The notes under the pieces are model-generated. The model had not been told where the DNA came from. It saw only the letters and a list, made by a program, of their open reading frames with translations, and made no database searches. From contig JAPYTK010000031.1 of the NCBI GenBank assembly GCA_029941785.1, positions 1 through 35,955 on the forward strand: DNA of 35,955 nt, given 5' to 3'. Source of the DNA: Polyangiaceae bacterium (lineage in GTDB: Bacteria > Myxococcota_A > Polyangia > Polyangiales > Polyangiaceae). Below, piece after piece: positions 1 to 8,376 of this stretch (positions are counted from its first letter, which is position 1; each line of letters starts with the position of its first letter). Position numbers and translations under genes: made by a program.

Positions 1-1635
1 ATCGCCAACCTCGGCACGATCGCCCGCTCTGGGACGAGCGAGTTTGCCGACAAGCTCGCCACGCTGGCTGAGGAAAACGCCAAGGGCGACGACAGTCGAA
101 CGACCGATCTCATCGGCCAATTTGGTGTCGGCTTTTACGCTGTCTTCATGGTCGCCTCGCGCGTTGACGTCGAGACACTGTCGATGAAGGAGGGCGCCGA
201 GCCCGTCTTGTGGCGCTCGACCGGAGAAGGCGCTTACACCGTACTGCCAGGGAAGAGGGACAAAGCAGGGACGCGTGTCGTCGTGTCGTTCAAGCAAGAA
301 GCCAAGGAGTTCGCCGAGAACTGGCGAGTCAAAGGCGTGATCGAGAAGTACTCCGACTTCGTGACCTTTCCCATCAAGCTCGACGGCGAAGTCGCCAACC
401 AGTCGAGTGCCTTGTGGCGACAGCCTCGCGGAAAAGTGAGCGAGGAACAACATGCGGAGTTCTTCAAACACATTACGCAGGGCCAATGGGGCGAGTCGCC
501 CGCCGCGACGATCCACTACGCGGTCGACGCCCCGGTTCAGTTCTCCGCCTTGCTGTACATCCCCGAGAAGCCCTCCTCGCAGATGTACATGATGCAGAAA
601 GAGCGGCCCGGTTTGCGCCTGTACGCGAAACGCGTGCTCATCCAGCAGAACTGCGAAACCCTCACGCCAGCGTATCTCCGTTTTGTTCGGGGCGTGGTGG
701 ACAGCGAAGATCTCACCTTGAACGTCTCCCGTGAAACCCTTCAAGAAGACCGCTCCTTGAAGCAGATCGAAACCCAGATCACGAAGCAGATCCTCAAGGA
801 ACTCGGACGCATCGCGGACAACGACGAAGACCGTTACAACAGCATCTGGAAGTCCTTCGGTCCGGTGATCAAAGAAGGCGTCTCCATGGACTGGAAAAAC
901 AAGGACGCCATCGCCAAGCTCTGTCGCTTCGAGGCCTTGAACACGAGCGCCGATGAGCACATCTCCCTCGACGATTATCTCGCTGGTAAGAAGGACGATC
1001 AGAAGGAGATCTACTACATGACCGGCGTCGACAGCGCTCAGCTCAGGCGCAGCCCGCACCTCGAGATCTTCCGCAAGCGGGGCATTGACGTGCTGCTGCT
1101 CACCGATCCCATCGACGAGTGGTTTGTCCAGGGTCTGGGCGAATATGAAAAGTGCACGCTGATGAGCGTCGTGCACGGCAAGCTCGATCTGGGAGACGAT
1201 GACGAGGGCAGCGAGAAGGACGAGAATACGATCGCCGCAACGCTCGAGGCGATCAAGAACTCCCTCGGGGACAAGGTCAGCAGCGTGCGTGCCTCGACTC
1301 GGCTCACGGAGACCGCGAGCTGTCTGGTCTCCAACGACGGGGCCATGGGGGCCAACATGGAACGACTCATGAAGATGATGGACGACAAGACGCCGGAGCA
1401 GACGAGGGTTCTCGAGATCAACCCCGGCCATCCCTTGGTCGAAAACCTCAGCGCCTTGGTCGCCGCCGATGCGACGTCGAGCCACGTGGCGATGTACAGC
1501 GAAATGCTTTTCGACCAGGCCCTTCTGAGCGAGGGTGTGGTGCGCGATCCGGCCGCCTTGGTCGAGCGCATACAGCAGCTCTTGGTGGAGAGCAGCGAGC
1601 GACACGCCAGCGCGAGCGCCACCGACGATAACTAG
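1..1635 (+). CDS. htpG: Chaperone HtpG (Hsp90), 5' end missing
   Basis: This is the bacterial Hsp90 chaperone, a cytoplasmic ATP-dependent dimer that helps fold and remodel client proteins. The frame is open from base 1 to a TAG at 1633-1635 and gives 544 residues. About 90 N-terminal residues are missing because the window starts inside the gene. The conserved ATP-lid and nucleotide-binding segment is visible right away (LGTIARSGT, then LIGQFGVGFYAVFMVA). Further on are the middle-domain motif RGVVDSEDLTLNVSRE and the C-terminal dimerisation region with NPGHPLV. The first internal ATG (148) is not the true start, since conserved sequence continues upstream of it. The gene is followed 37 bases later by pdxJ on the same strand. 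Confidence 0.97.
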   Translation: MANLGTIARSGTSEFADKLATLAEENAKGDDSRTTDLIGQFGVGFYAVFMVASRVDVETLSMKEGAEPVLWRSTGEGAYTVLPGKRDKAGTRVVVSFKQEAKEFAENWRVKGVIEKYSDFVTFPIKLDGEVANQSSALWRQPRGKVSEEQHAEFFKHITQGQWGESPAATIHYAVDAPVQFSALLYIPEKPSSQMYMMQKERPGLRLYAKRVLIQQNCETLTPAYLRFVRGVVDSEDLTLNVSRETLQEDRSLKQIETQITKQILKELGRIADNDEDRYNSIWKSFGPVIKEGVSMDWKNKDAIAKLCRFEALNTSADEHISLDDYLAGKKDDQKEIYYMTGVDSAQLRRSPHLEIFRKRGIDVLLLTDPIDEWFVQGLGEYEKCTLMSVVHGKLDLGDDDEGSEKDENTIAATLEAIKNSLGDKVSSVRASTRLTETASCLVSNDGAMGANMERLMKMMDDKTPEQTRVLEINPGHPLVENLSALVAADATSSHVAMYSEMLFDQALLSEGVVRDPAALVERIQQLLVESSERHASASATDDN

Positions 1636-1672
1636 AAACAGGCCCCACGCGCCCGACGAGACGGTTGCCACC

Positions 1673-2398
1673 ATGCCCATACGACTGCACATCAACATCG
1701 ATCACATCGCAACGATCCGCAACGCGCGGGACATGTCTTATCCAGACCCGGTATACGCCGCGCAGCTATGCGAACAAGTGGGCGCCGATGGGATCACCTG
1801 CCACCTGCGCGAAGATCGACGGCACATCCGAGACGCGGACGTACGACGCTTGCGGGAGGTTGTCACGACGCTGCTCAACCTCGAAATGGCAGCCACGGAT
1901 GAGATGATCGACATCGCCGCGGCGGTGCGGCCCGAGGTGATCACGCTCGTCCCCGAGCGGCGCGAGGAGCAGACCACCGAAGGAGGACTCGATGTCGTGG
2001 GACAACGTGCCGCCATCGAGAAGACACAGCGGATGGCCGAGCGGCACGGCATCAAGATGAGCTTGTTCATCGCGGCCGACGAAGAGGCGATCAAAGCCTC
2101 GGCAGATCTCGGTGTGGCGCAAATCGAACTGCACACGGGAGACTATTGCCATGCGCCGAGCGAAGCTGAGCTCGAACGTCTCAAACGGGGGGCGAAGTTG
2201 GCGCACGGGCTCGGCTTGGAGGTCGCCGCAGGTCACGGCCTCACGCGACACAATGTCATACCTGTTGCGGCCATCGCGGAAATCGAAGAACTCAATATTG
2301 GCCACGCCGTGGTTGCAGACGCGATGTTCATGGGCCTCGGCGAGGCGGTGTGCTCCTTTCGGGACGCGATCGAGCGCGGTCTCGCCCTACGTGACTGA
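1673..2398 (+). CDS. pdxJ: Pyridoxine 5'-phosphate synthase PdxJ
   Basis: PdxJ joins 1-deoxy-D-xylulose 5-phosphate and 3-amino-2-oxopropyl phosphate to make pyridoxine 5'-phosphate, the last ring-closing step of the DXP-dependent vitamin B6 pathway in the cytoplasm. The 241-residue product is the usual length. It begins with the typical MPIRLHINIDHIATIRNAR and carries the conserved segments GADGITCHLREDRRHI, LNLEMA, VTLVPERREEQTTEGGLDV, IELHTGDY, GHGLT and LNIGHAVVADA. The ATG at 1673 was chosen because family homology starts there; the frame is open further upstream but runs over the end of htpG without recognisable sequence. acpS follows 41 bases later, the pdxJ-acpS order common in proteobacteria. 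Confidence 0.96.
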   Translation: MPIRLHINIDHIATIRNARDMSYPDPVYAAQLCEQVGADGITCHLREDRRHIRDADVRRLREVVTTLLNLEMAATDEMIDIAAAVRPEVITLVPERREEQTTEGGLDVVGQRAAIEKTQRMAERHGIKMSLFIAADEEAIKASADLGVAQIELHTGDYCHAPSEAELERLKRGAKLAHGLGLEVAAGHGLTRHNVIPVAAIAEIEELNIGHAVVADAMFMGLGEAVCSFRDAIERGLALRD

Positions 2399-2439
2399 GG
2401 CGATCGACCTCGGCGTCGGTCTGAGCGTATGATGCGGCC

Positions 2440-2835
2440 ATGATTCTTGGACTCGGAATCGATGTCTGCTCGATCGAGCGCATGGAAGCGATAATCGATC
2501 GCTGGGGCGATCGCTTCGTGCACCGGATCCTCGGACCCGTGGAGCGTGAGCACTACGCGCGCCGACGAGACAAGGCGACGCTGCTCGCGGGTCGTTTCGC
2601 AACGAAGGAGGCCGCCGCCAAGGCGATGGCCGGCGCGCGCGGCGTAGGATGGCATCACCTCGAGGTGCGCGCAGCGATCAAACGGCCGCCAGAACTCATC
2701 TTGCACGGCCCCGCCCGCGAGCTGGCCGATTCCGTTGGCGTCGAAGGCGTGCAGCTGTCAATCACACATGATGCGGGCGTCGCGGCCGCGGTCGTGATCA
2801 TGGAAGGACCGAAGCGAAAAGCGAGCTGGCCATGA
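2440..2835 (+). CDS. acpS: Holo-[acyl-carrier-protein] synthase AcpS
   Basis: AcpS transfers the 4'-phosphopantetheine arm of coenzyme A to a serine of acyl carrier protein. The 131-residue product opens with the metal-binding motif GLGIDVCSIERM (Asp8). It contains the second signature RFATKEAAAKAM, whose Glu is the other metal ligand, and ends with the LSITHD segment. The length is normal for the short AcpS type. Its stop overlaps the start of nnrD in an ATGA arrangement (2832-2835), which suggests translational coupling. The free-standing carrier protein at 6623 needs this kind of modification, but nothing in the sequence shows that AcpS serves it. Confidence 0.96.
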   Translation: MILGLGIDVCSIERMEAIIDRWGDRFVHRILGPVEREHYARRRDKATLLAGRFATKEAAAKAMAGARGVGWHHLEVRAAIKRPPELILHGPARELADSVGVEGVQLSITHDAGVAAAVVIMEGPKRKASWP

Positions 2836-4394
2836 TCCCCGTGCTCAGCCGCGCGCAGATCCGGGCGTACGACGCCGATGCCATCGAGCGATGTGGCGTA
2901 CCGGGTATCGTCTTGATGGAAAACGCCGGGCGGGGAGCAGCAGAGCGCGTCGTTCAACTGCTCGGCGAGCGCCCATCCAACGAGGCCACAGTGATCGTGT
3001 GCGGCCCCGGAAACAACGGCGGGGACGGGCTGGTCGTCGCGCGCCACCTGCGAGCGCGAGGCCTCCCCGTGCGGGTGTTTCTCGTCGGTGATGTTGGGCG
3101 AATGCCCGCTGACGCGAAGACCAACCTCGATGCCTGGCGAGGCCTCGGCGGAGAGGTGCAGAGCATCGACGACGATGTGGGCGCGCTTCGTGCCGCGGTC
3201 GAGCATGCACCTTTGGCCATCGACGCGGTATTCGGAACCGGGCTGGCTCGGGACATCAGCGGAGTGTTCGCCGGCGTCGTCGACGTGTTGACGGAGTGCC
3301 GTTGCGACACGGTAGCGCTCGACATTCCTTCGGGGATCGACGCCGACACCGGGCAAGTACTCGGCGTCGCGATCCGGGCCCGCTACACGCTGAGCTTCGG
3401 GCACCTCAAGACAGGTTTGCTCCAAGGCGCCGGCCTTCTGCACGCCGGCGCCATCGAATGCCTCAGCCTCGGGATCTTCGACGAATCGGTTGTTGCGCAG
3501 ACTGGGCACCGGGCACAGATCATCGAGCCACGGGACGTTGCGCGGGCGATCGGGGAGCGGGCCATCGACAGCCACAAGTACCGAGCCGGTCACGTCCTTC
3601 TCCTCGCGGGAAGCGCAGGAAAACTCGGCGCGGCGAAGCTTGCAGCACAAGGCGCGCTGCGCGCAGGGGCCGGGCTGCTCACACTCGCAAGCTGGCCGGG
3701 CTGCAAAGACGCCTTCAGCGATCTCCCCGCGGAGATCATGACCGCCGTCATCGATCCGGGTGATCTCCTGGGCAGTATCGAGGAGATGTTGGTCAAAAAG
3801 AGCGCCATCGCCATCGGCCCTGGCCTTGGCCTCGACTCCAGCGCCCGTGAACTGGTTGACGAAATCGTGCTGCGCTCCGCTCTCCCGGTCGTCGTCGACG
3901 CCGACGCGATCACCCACTTCTCCGGGCGGGCAGATGCTCTTCGCGATGCAGCCGGACCGCGGATCCTCACCCCGCACACCGGAGAACTCGCGCGCCTGCT
4001 CGACATCCCCGCGAGCCAACTCGAAGCCGACCGTTTGAGCGCAGCGGAGCACGCAGCCACACAATCGGCCTCCCTCATCGTCTACAAAGGACCGCACACC
4101 ATCATCGCTTCGCCCGACGATAAGCCGCGGATCTGCGACCGAGGAAACGCCTTGCTCGCCACCGGTGGTTCGGGCGACGTATTGACGGGTGTCATCGCTG
4201 CGCTTCTGCAAAACGCCAGCCCACTCGACGCGGCCTGCGCCGGCGTCTTCCTTCACGCCAACACCGCCGATCATTGGCGCGCGACCCAAGGAGCGGATCG
4301 AGGCATGGTGGCGAGCGACATCATCGCAGGATTACCTGCAGCCATCGCCGCGTTGCCCCCTCGCGTTGACCGCACGAGCGCGCCGTCATCCTGA
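2832..4394 (+). CDS. nnrD: Bifunctional NAD(P)H-hydrate repair enzyme (epimerase/dehydratase)
   Basis: This 520-residue protein repairs hydrated NAD(P)H. The N-terminal half (YjeF_N/NnrE, about 1-215) epimerises the R and S hydrates, and the C-terminal half (carbohydrate-kinase-like NnrD, about 230-510) dehydrates the S form using ADP. Visible motifs are MENAGRG, GPGNNGGDGLVVARHLRARG and DIPSGIDADTG in the first domain. The second domain has HKYRAGHVLLLAGS, IGPGLGLD, TPHTGELARLL, VYKGPHTII and the nucleotide-site motif ATGGSGDVLTGVIAALL. It starts inside the acpS stop codon. Domain order and length match the fused enzyme of many bacteria. A long antisense frame across this gene is a GC-driven shadow. 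Confidence 0.96.
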   Translation: MIPVLSRAQIRAYDADAIERCGVPGIVLMENAGRGAAERVVQLLGERPSNEATVIVCGPGNNGGDGLVVARHLRARGLPVRVFLVGDVGRMPADAKTNLDAWRGLGGEVQSIDDDVGALRAAVEHAPLAIDAVFGTGLARDISGVFAGVVDVLTECRCDTVALDIPSGIDADTGQVLGVAIRARYTLSFGHLKTGLLQGAGLLHAGAIECLSLGIFDESVVAQTGHRAQIIEPRDVARAIGERAIDSHKYRAGHVLLLAGSAGKLGAAKLAAQGALRAGAGLLTLASWPGCKDAFSDLPAEIMTAVIDPGDLLGSIEEMLVKKSAIAIGPGLGLDSSARELVDEIVLRSALPVVVDADAITHFSGRADALRDAAGPRILTPHTGELARLLDIPASQLEADRLSAAEHAATQSASLIVYKGPHTIIASPDDKPRICDRGNALLATGGSGDVLTGVIAALLQNASPLDAACAGVFLHANTADHWRATQGADRGMVASDIIAGLPAAIAALPPRVDRTSAPSS

Positions 4395-4498
4395 CACAGG
4401 GTGCGGCTGCAGAGCCACAGGTCACGAAGTTCCATTCCCTCAAGGTGTTGTAATGACGTGTCTTGCCAGGTGGCATCGCCCTTGCTCCATGCACAGGC

Positions 4499-5044
4499 AT
4501 GCGAAACAACACACCCTCAAGCACCTCTCCCACGGATCGTTCCAGGGAGGAGGTCCGCGACGCGCTCGTCACCTTGCGCCCGACGCTCTACCACCGCGCG
4601 CTTCGCCTCACCCGCAACCGCGAACAGGCCGAAGACGTGGTTCATGACACGATGGTCCGCGCCTTGCGATTCGCACATCAGTACCAGGCCGGCACCAACG
4701 TCAAGGCCTGGCTCAACCAGGTACTCAAGAGCGTCTTTCTGACCGAGTGCCGTCGGCGCGGTCGGCAACGTCGCGCATACAACACGATGCGAATCGATCC
4801 TTGCACCTGGCTCAGCAAGGACGGTTTGCCCGCCATGACCAACCTGTCGCGGGGGCCAAGACGAGCCATGGACAATCTCCCGCCCTGCTACCGCTCAGCG
4901 GTAAACCTCATCGACCTTCACGGAATGAGCTACCGGGACGCAGCCGCAAGGCTCGGCGTACCGCTCGGAACGGTCATGTCCCGCCTGCACCGGGGCCGCA
5001 AACAGCTCGCCGCAGAACTGCTCCCGTCGCCACTCGCTGCCTGA
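4499..5044 (+). CDS. RNA polymerase sigma factor, ECF type (sigma-70 family)
   Basis: This is a small two-domain sigma factor that redirects RNA polymerase. Region 2 is seen at about residues 20-60 (LYHRALRLTRNREQAEDVVHDTMVRALRF in pieces, with a following WLNQVLKS segment). Region 4 is at about 120-170, with LPPCYRSAVNLIDLHGMSY and the helix-turn-helix AAARLGVPLGTVMSRLHRGR. The ATG at 4499 (181 residues) is preferred. An in-frame ATG at 4463 would add 12 residues with no family resemblance. No anti-sigma gene lies next to it: upstream is nnrD, and downstream a convergent gene ends 17 bases away. How its activity is controlled is therefore not visible here. Confidence 0.9.
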   Translation: MRNNTPSSTSPTDRSREEVRDALVTLRPTLYHRALRLTRNREQAEDVVHDTMVRALRFAHQYQAGTNVKAWLNQVLKSVFLTECRRRGRQRRAYNTMRIDPCTWLSKDGLPAMTNLSRGPRRAMDNLPPCYRSAVNLIDLHGMSYRDAAARLGVPLGTVMSRLHRGRKQLAAELLPSPLAA

Positions 5045-5061
5045 GCGCCGAAGTCAGCCGA

Positions 5062-5379
5062 TCACGCGTCGAGTTCGCCCCGCTTGGCTTTCTCCGTCCA
5101 GCTGCGCAGTTCTCCGTCCATGATCTCGATCGCCTTTCCCTTGAACATGCGCAAAAGGAAGGGCACTTCGAGATCAAAGGAGATGGACCCGGGCGCGAGC
5201 TCGATCACGCCCTTGAGGCTCGCGCCCTTCACCGAGAAAGACGCTTCGGCACGACTCTCCGACGTCCAGTTGATCGTCGGATTGTAATTGGGGTATTTCG
5301 CTCTGTAGGACTCGAAGGCCTTCTCGGCGACCTTCTTGGCGAGTTCAGGACTGAGGTCATGCTTCATCGCGTGCTTCAT
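5062..5379 (-). CDS. Polyhydroxyalkanoic acid system family protein
   Basis: The product is a 105-residue soluble protein without a signal peptide. Its pattern matches the short family annotated as polyhydroxyalkanoic acid system (PHA_gran_rgn) proteins: an N-terminal helix ELAKKVAEKAFESYRAKYP, an extended central part ending in FSVKGASLKGVIELAPGSI, then VPFLLRMFKGKAIEIMDGEL. The family name comes from association with polyhydroxyalkanoate granule genes in some bacteria; the biochemical role is not established. No PHA synthase or phasin lies nearby, so a role in granules cannot be argued from context. It converges on the sigma-factor gene and is divergent from the lipoprotein gene at 5493. 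Confidence 0.8.
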   Translation of the reverse strand: MKHAMKHDLSPELAKKVAEKAFESYRAKYPNYNPTINWTSESRAEASFSVKGASLKGVIELAPGSISFDLEVPFLLRMFKGKAIEIMDGELRSWTEKAKRGELDA

Positions 5380-5492
5380 GGGCGCCGGTATACCACCGGA
5401 CCGGCCAAGGCGCGTAGGGTGGCTACGCCAATGTGCGCGAATGGTGCTTCCCCACTGGACGGCAGCGTTTTTTTGCGTAGCCTTACAGCGTC

Positions 5493-6611
5493 ATGACCCC
5501 AAACGCACTCTCTCGCGTGATCGCCTGCGCCTGCCTCACCCTCGCATGGGTCGGCGGCAGCGCGTGCAGCAGCGATCACGGCGACCTCGTAGCTGCCGGT
5601 GCCGGCGGCCAAGCTGGGGCAAGCAACGGGAGCGACAGCAGCGCAGCGAACAGCACGAGCGCCGGTAGCGGTGGCGACACGATGGGCCCGGCGATCAATG
5701 AGGGCTTCATCGGAGGGCCATGCGAAAGCGATGCGGACTGCGACTACGACGGGGGATTCTGCCTGGGGGACAGCGAGGGATTTCCAGACGGCATGTGTTC
5801 GCTCGATTGCGAGAAGTATTGTCCCGATCAAGACGGGGCGGTCACGACCTTCTGTGTCGATCCAGACGAATTGGATGCGTCCATCATGACGATGATCCCG
5901 TCTGGCTTGTGCACCACCCGTTGCGACTACGGCGAGAGTCCATCGGGCTGCCGCGACGGCTACCAGTGTCAGCTTCAAGAGCGCTATGGCGACGAAGAGA
6001 CGAAAATCTACAGCTGTGTCCCTGGCACCGACGATCCCTTTGTCCTCGGAGAGTGCCACCAACAGCTACTCGACGAAGGGATCGCCTTCAGCCCGGCAGT
6101 CAATCCGAAAGCTTCACCTGAGGGACAACCCAATCTGATCTGCGACATCGAAGACCCGATCTACATCTCGCCCGTTCTTCACGGTGTCACTTACCGACCG
6201 GGCAGTGTCGACGGCGAAGCGAACGCCATCTTCACCGGCTGCGAGCACGGGCTTGCGATGGTCGACAGTGCAATGCTTTTGGCCGGTCAAGACATCAGCG
6301 ACGTCGTGCACTGGGGGATCTACAACTGCAGGGTCATCTCGGGCACGAGCAAGCTCAGCGAGCACGGGTACGCAAATGGCATCGACATCGCTGGTCTCAG
6401 GACAAAGGACGGCGAGTACTATAGCGTCCTCAAGGACTGGGAGGTCGGCCAATCATCGCCCACCAGCATCGGTGGGAAATTGTTGCGCACTTTTGCGCTA
6501 CAGGCCTTCAACGACGGGGTCTACAACATCATTCTTTCGCCCGACTACAACGAAGCACACGCCGACCATCTGCACTGCGATCTCACGCCCGGCGGACATT
6601 TCTTCAAATAG
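5493..6611 (+). CDS. Extensin-like family lipoprotein with Cys-rich N-terminal region
   Basis: This 372-residue exported protein has a signal peptide ending near VGGSAC at residues about 19-25. The lipobox is imperfect but a lipoprotein is likely. A Gly/Ala/Ser linker follows (about 30-65), then a Cys-rich region (about 72-175) beginning GGPCESDADCDYDGGFC, a pattern common in myxobacterial secreted proteins. The C-terminal half (about 200-372) matches the extensin-like C-terminal domain, related to zinc D-Ala-D-Ala carboxypeptidase folds. It contains SEHGYANGIDIAGL and the closing HADHLHCDLTPGGHFFK, which hold the His and Asp residues expected of the metal site. Peptidoglycan as substrate is an inference from the fold. 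The carrier-protein gene follows 11 bases later. Confidence 0.82.
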   Translation: MTPNALSRVIACACLTLAWVGGSACSSDHGDLVAAGAGGQAGASNGSDSSAANSTSAGSGGDTMGPAINEGFIGGPCESDADCDYDGGFCLGDSEGFPDGMCSLDCEKYCPDQDGAVTTFCVDPDELDASIMTMIPSGLCTTRCDYGESPSGCRDGYQCQLQERYGDEETKIYSCVPGTDDPFVLGECHQQLLDEGIAFSPAVNPKASPEGQPNLICDIEDPIYISPVLHGVTYRPGSVDGEANAIFTGCEHGLAMVDSAMLLAGQDISDVVHWGIYNCRVISGTSKLSEHGYANGIDIAGLRTKDGEYYSVLKDWEVGQSSPTSIGGKLLRTFALQAFNDGVYNIILSPDYNEAHADHLHCDLTPGGHFFK

Positions 6612-6622
6612 GCGACACGGAC

Positions 6623-6898
6623 GTGGCAAACGAGAAGGCAAGCGCGAGCCGGGACGCGATCTACGAAGCCCTCCACGACCACATTCAGGCTGAGGTCTTG
6701 CTTCGCGACGAGGCGCTGGGCGCCGACGAAGATCTCTTCGATGCCGGCTTCGACTCGATGTCGCTGACTCGGATCCTGGTGTTCGTCGAAGAGCGTTTCG
6801 GCACCGTGATCCCAGACGAAGATGTCGTGCTCGATGAAATCGAGACGCTGAAGAAGCTCACCGACTTCGTACACGGCTACGTCGGCCAACCATCATGA
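6623..6898 (+). CDS. Free-standing acyl/peptidyl carrier protein
   Basis: The 91-residue product is a four-helix carrier domain. The phosphopantetheine attachment motif is DAGFDSMSL, with Ser45 as the modified residue. Acidic flanks (EDLFDAGF and PDEDVVLDEIETLKKLTDFV) are typical of carrier proteins. It starts at GTG (6623); no strong ribosome binding site is seen, but it lies only 11 bases after the preceding gene. Its stop overlaps the start of the adenylation gene by four bases (6895-6898). The pair therefore looks like an activating enzyme and its dedicated carrier, as in DltA/DltC or the prolyl-carrier systems. No condensation, ketosynthase or thioesterase gene is in the window. Confidence 0.9.
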   Translation: MANEKASASRDAIYEALHDHIQAEVLLRDEALGADEDLFDAGFDSMSLTRILVFVEERFGTVIPDEDVVLDEIETLKKLTDFVHGYVGQPS

Positions 6899-8370
6899 GC
6901 GAACCGGCCGTGCCCACAAACGGGTGGCGACCTTCCCTCAAGGCCTTGACGGCCCGCGGCGAGGTCGTCGCGCTCCAGAGCGATGGTGAAACCACCACCT
7001 ACGCACAACTCGCTGGACGCGCCGAAGCGATAGCCAACGCTCTCATCGACGCGGGCGTGCAAACAGGAGACCACGTCGCCCTGCTTTCAGCTGGTCGCGG
7101 TCATGACGAGGCTGCGGGACTGCTCGGTGTGATCCTCGCCGGTGGCGTCGTCGTGCCCCTTCATCACGGGGCGCCGCGCGCACAGATCGCAAACGTGATG
7201 AGGGCCGCAAACTGCCGGGCCATCGTCCACGACGAGAAGAGCGCGGCCCATGTCCGAGACATCGGTGCGCCCGATCCTCCGCTTCGCGTCGAGCTCGACG
7301 ACGAGGGCTTCGTGCTCGCAAGTCTCGGCGTGATCGCGGACGCCACCGGACCACCCTCACCGGGTATCGCATGCATCTTGCACACCTCGGGTAGCACCGG
7401 CATGCCGAAAGCGGTCCCCATGCGGTGGGAGGGGATCGACGCCTTCACGAGTTGGATGATGAAAATCACGCGGCTCGAGCCAAGGGATCGGGTGCTGCGG
7501 GTAGCCGAGCTCAGCTTCGATCTCGCGTGGTTCGATCACTTGGCAGCCTTTCGGTCCGGCTCAACCTTGCTCACCATGTCCCGACGGCAGCTGAGCACCG
7601 CTCGATCGATCGCCGATCAAGTTCGCCTGCTCGCGCCAACGGTCGTCTACAGCGTCCCGTCCTTTTTCATGAGACTGTGCGCAGGGTGGCCGAAACACGA
7701 GGCCCTGCCGAACGAGCTGCACACGATTTGTTTCGCCGGAGAGATCTTCCCACCGAGCGAGCTTCTCGCCCTCGCGCACCGCGCACCCAATGCGCGCCTG
7801 TTCAACTTGTTCGGTCCGACGGAGACGAACGTATGCACCTTTCACGAGGTCGACCGCTCTTCGCTGGACGGGCAGCGCGAGACACCGATCGGGACGCCGG
7901 CTCCGTACGCCGACTGTAGGCTCGTCGACCCCTCCGATCCCAAAATCCTCATCGAAGGAGTGGGCACGGGCGAACTCCTCGTCCGTGGCCCAACCGCCCT
8001 CGGCGGAGAGTGCCGGACTCGGGATCAGGTCCGGCGAGCCGAAGACGGCCTGTTCTATTTTCGCGGCAGACTGGACCGAATGGTCAAGATCCGAGGATAT
8101 CGCGTCGATCCCTCGGAAGTCGAAACCGCCCTGTGTACTCACCCTCACGTTCGCCAAGCCGCGGTCATCGCAAACGAGCATCCTCGTTTCGGGATGCAGC
8201 TCTCCGCCTTCGTCGCTGCCGATAATGAAGCCAAACCGGAATCGATCCGTGCGCACCTCTCCGAGCACCTTCCCAGCTACATGGCGCCGCAGCGTCTGGT
8301 CTTGCGAACGGAGTTGCCGCTCACGGAAAACGGCAAGGTGGATTACGACGCGCTTCATCCGAGCGGCTGA
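6895..8370 (+). CDS. Free-standing AMP-forming adenylation enzyme (amino-acid or acyl:carrier-protein ligase)
   Basis: This 491-residue ANL-superfamily enzyme activates a carboxylic acid as the adenylate and probably loads it on the carrier protein encoded just upstream. Motifs in order: A3 LHTSGSTGMPKAV (162-174); SFDLAWFD, whose first Asp sits where alpha-amino-acid adenylation domains bind the amino group; A5 NLFGPTETN (304-312); A7 YFRGRLDRMVKIRGYRV (Asp394); and A10 LTENGKVDYDAL with catalytic Lys481. The motifs FAGEIFPPSEL and GPTETNVCTFHEV resemble stand-alone amino-acid:carrier ligases such as the prolyl-activating family. That resemblance is from memory and does not fix the substrate. 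The catalytic residues look intact. It converges with the next gene at 8377. Confidence 0.88.
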   Translation: MSEPAVPTNGWRPSLKALTARGEVVALQSDGETTTYAQLAGRAEAIANALIDAGVQTGDHVALLSAGRGHDEAAGLLGVILAGGVVVPLHHGAPRAQIANVMRAANCRAIVHDEKSAAHVRDIGAPDPPLRVELDDEGFVLASLGVIADATGPPSPGIACILHTSGSTGMPKAVPMRWEGIDAFTSWMMKITRLEPRDRVLRVAELSFDLAWFDHLAAFRSGSTLLTMSRRQLSTARSIADQVRLLAPTVVYSVPSFFMRLCAGWPKHEALPNELHTICFAGEIFPPSELLALAHRAPNARLFNLFGPTETNVCTFHEVDRSSLDGQRETPIGTPAPYADCRLVDPSDPKILIEGVGTGELLVRGPTALGGECRTRDQVRRAEDGLFYFRGRLDRMVKIRGYRVDPSEVETALCTHPHVRQAAVIANEHPRFGMQLSAFVAADNEAKPESIRAHLSEHLPSYMAPQRLVLRTELPLTENGKVDYDALHPSG

Positions 8371-8376
8371 CCTCCG

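Noticed and set aside
2655-4289. 544-codon open frame antisense to nnrD
   Set aside because: It mirrors the codon bias of nnrD in a GC-rich genome, shows no domain, and crosses into acpS; nnrD has complete family motifs.
5412-5428. Hairpin gcgtag-ggtgg-ctacgc between two divergent genes
   Set aside because: The stem is only six pairs, no T-run follows, and no gene ends beside it; it could be chance in GC-rich DNA.
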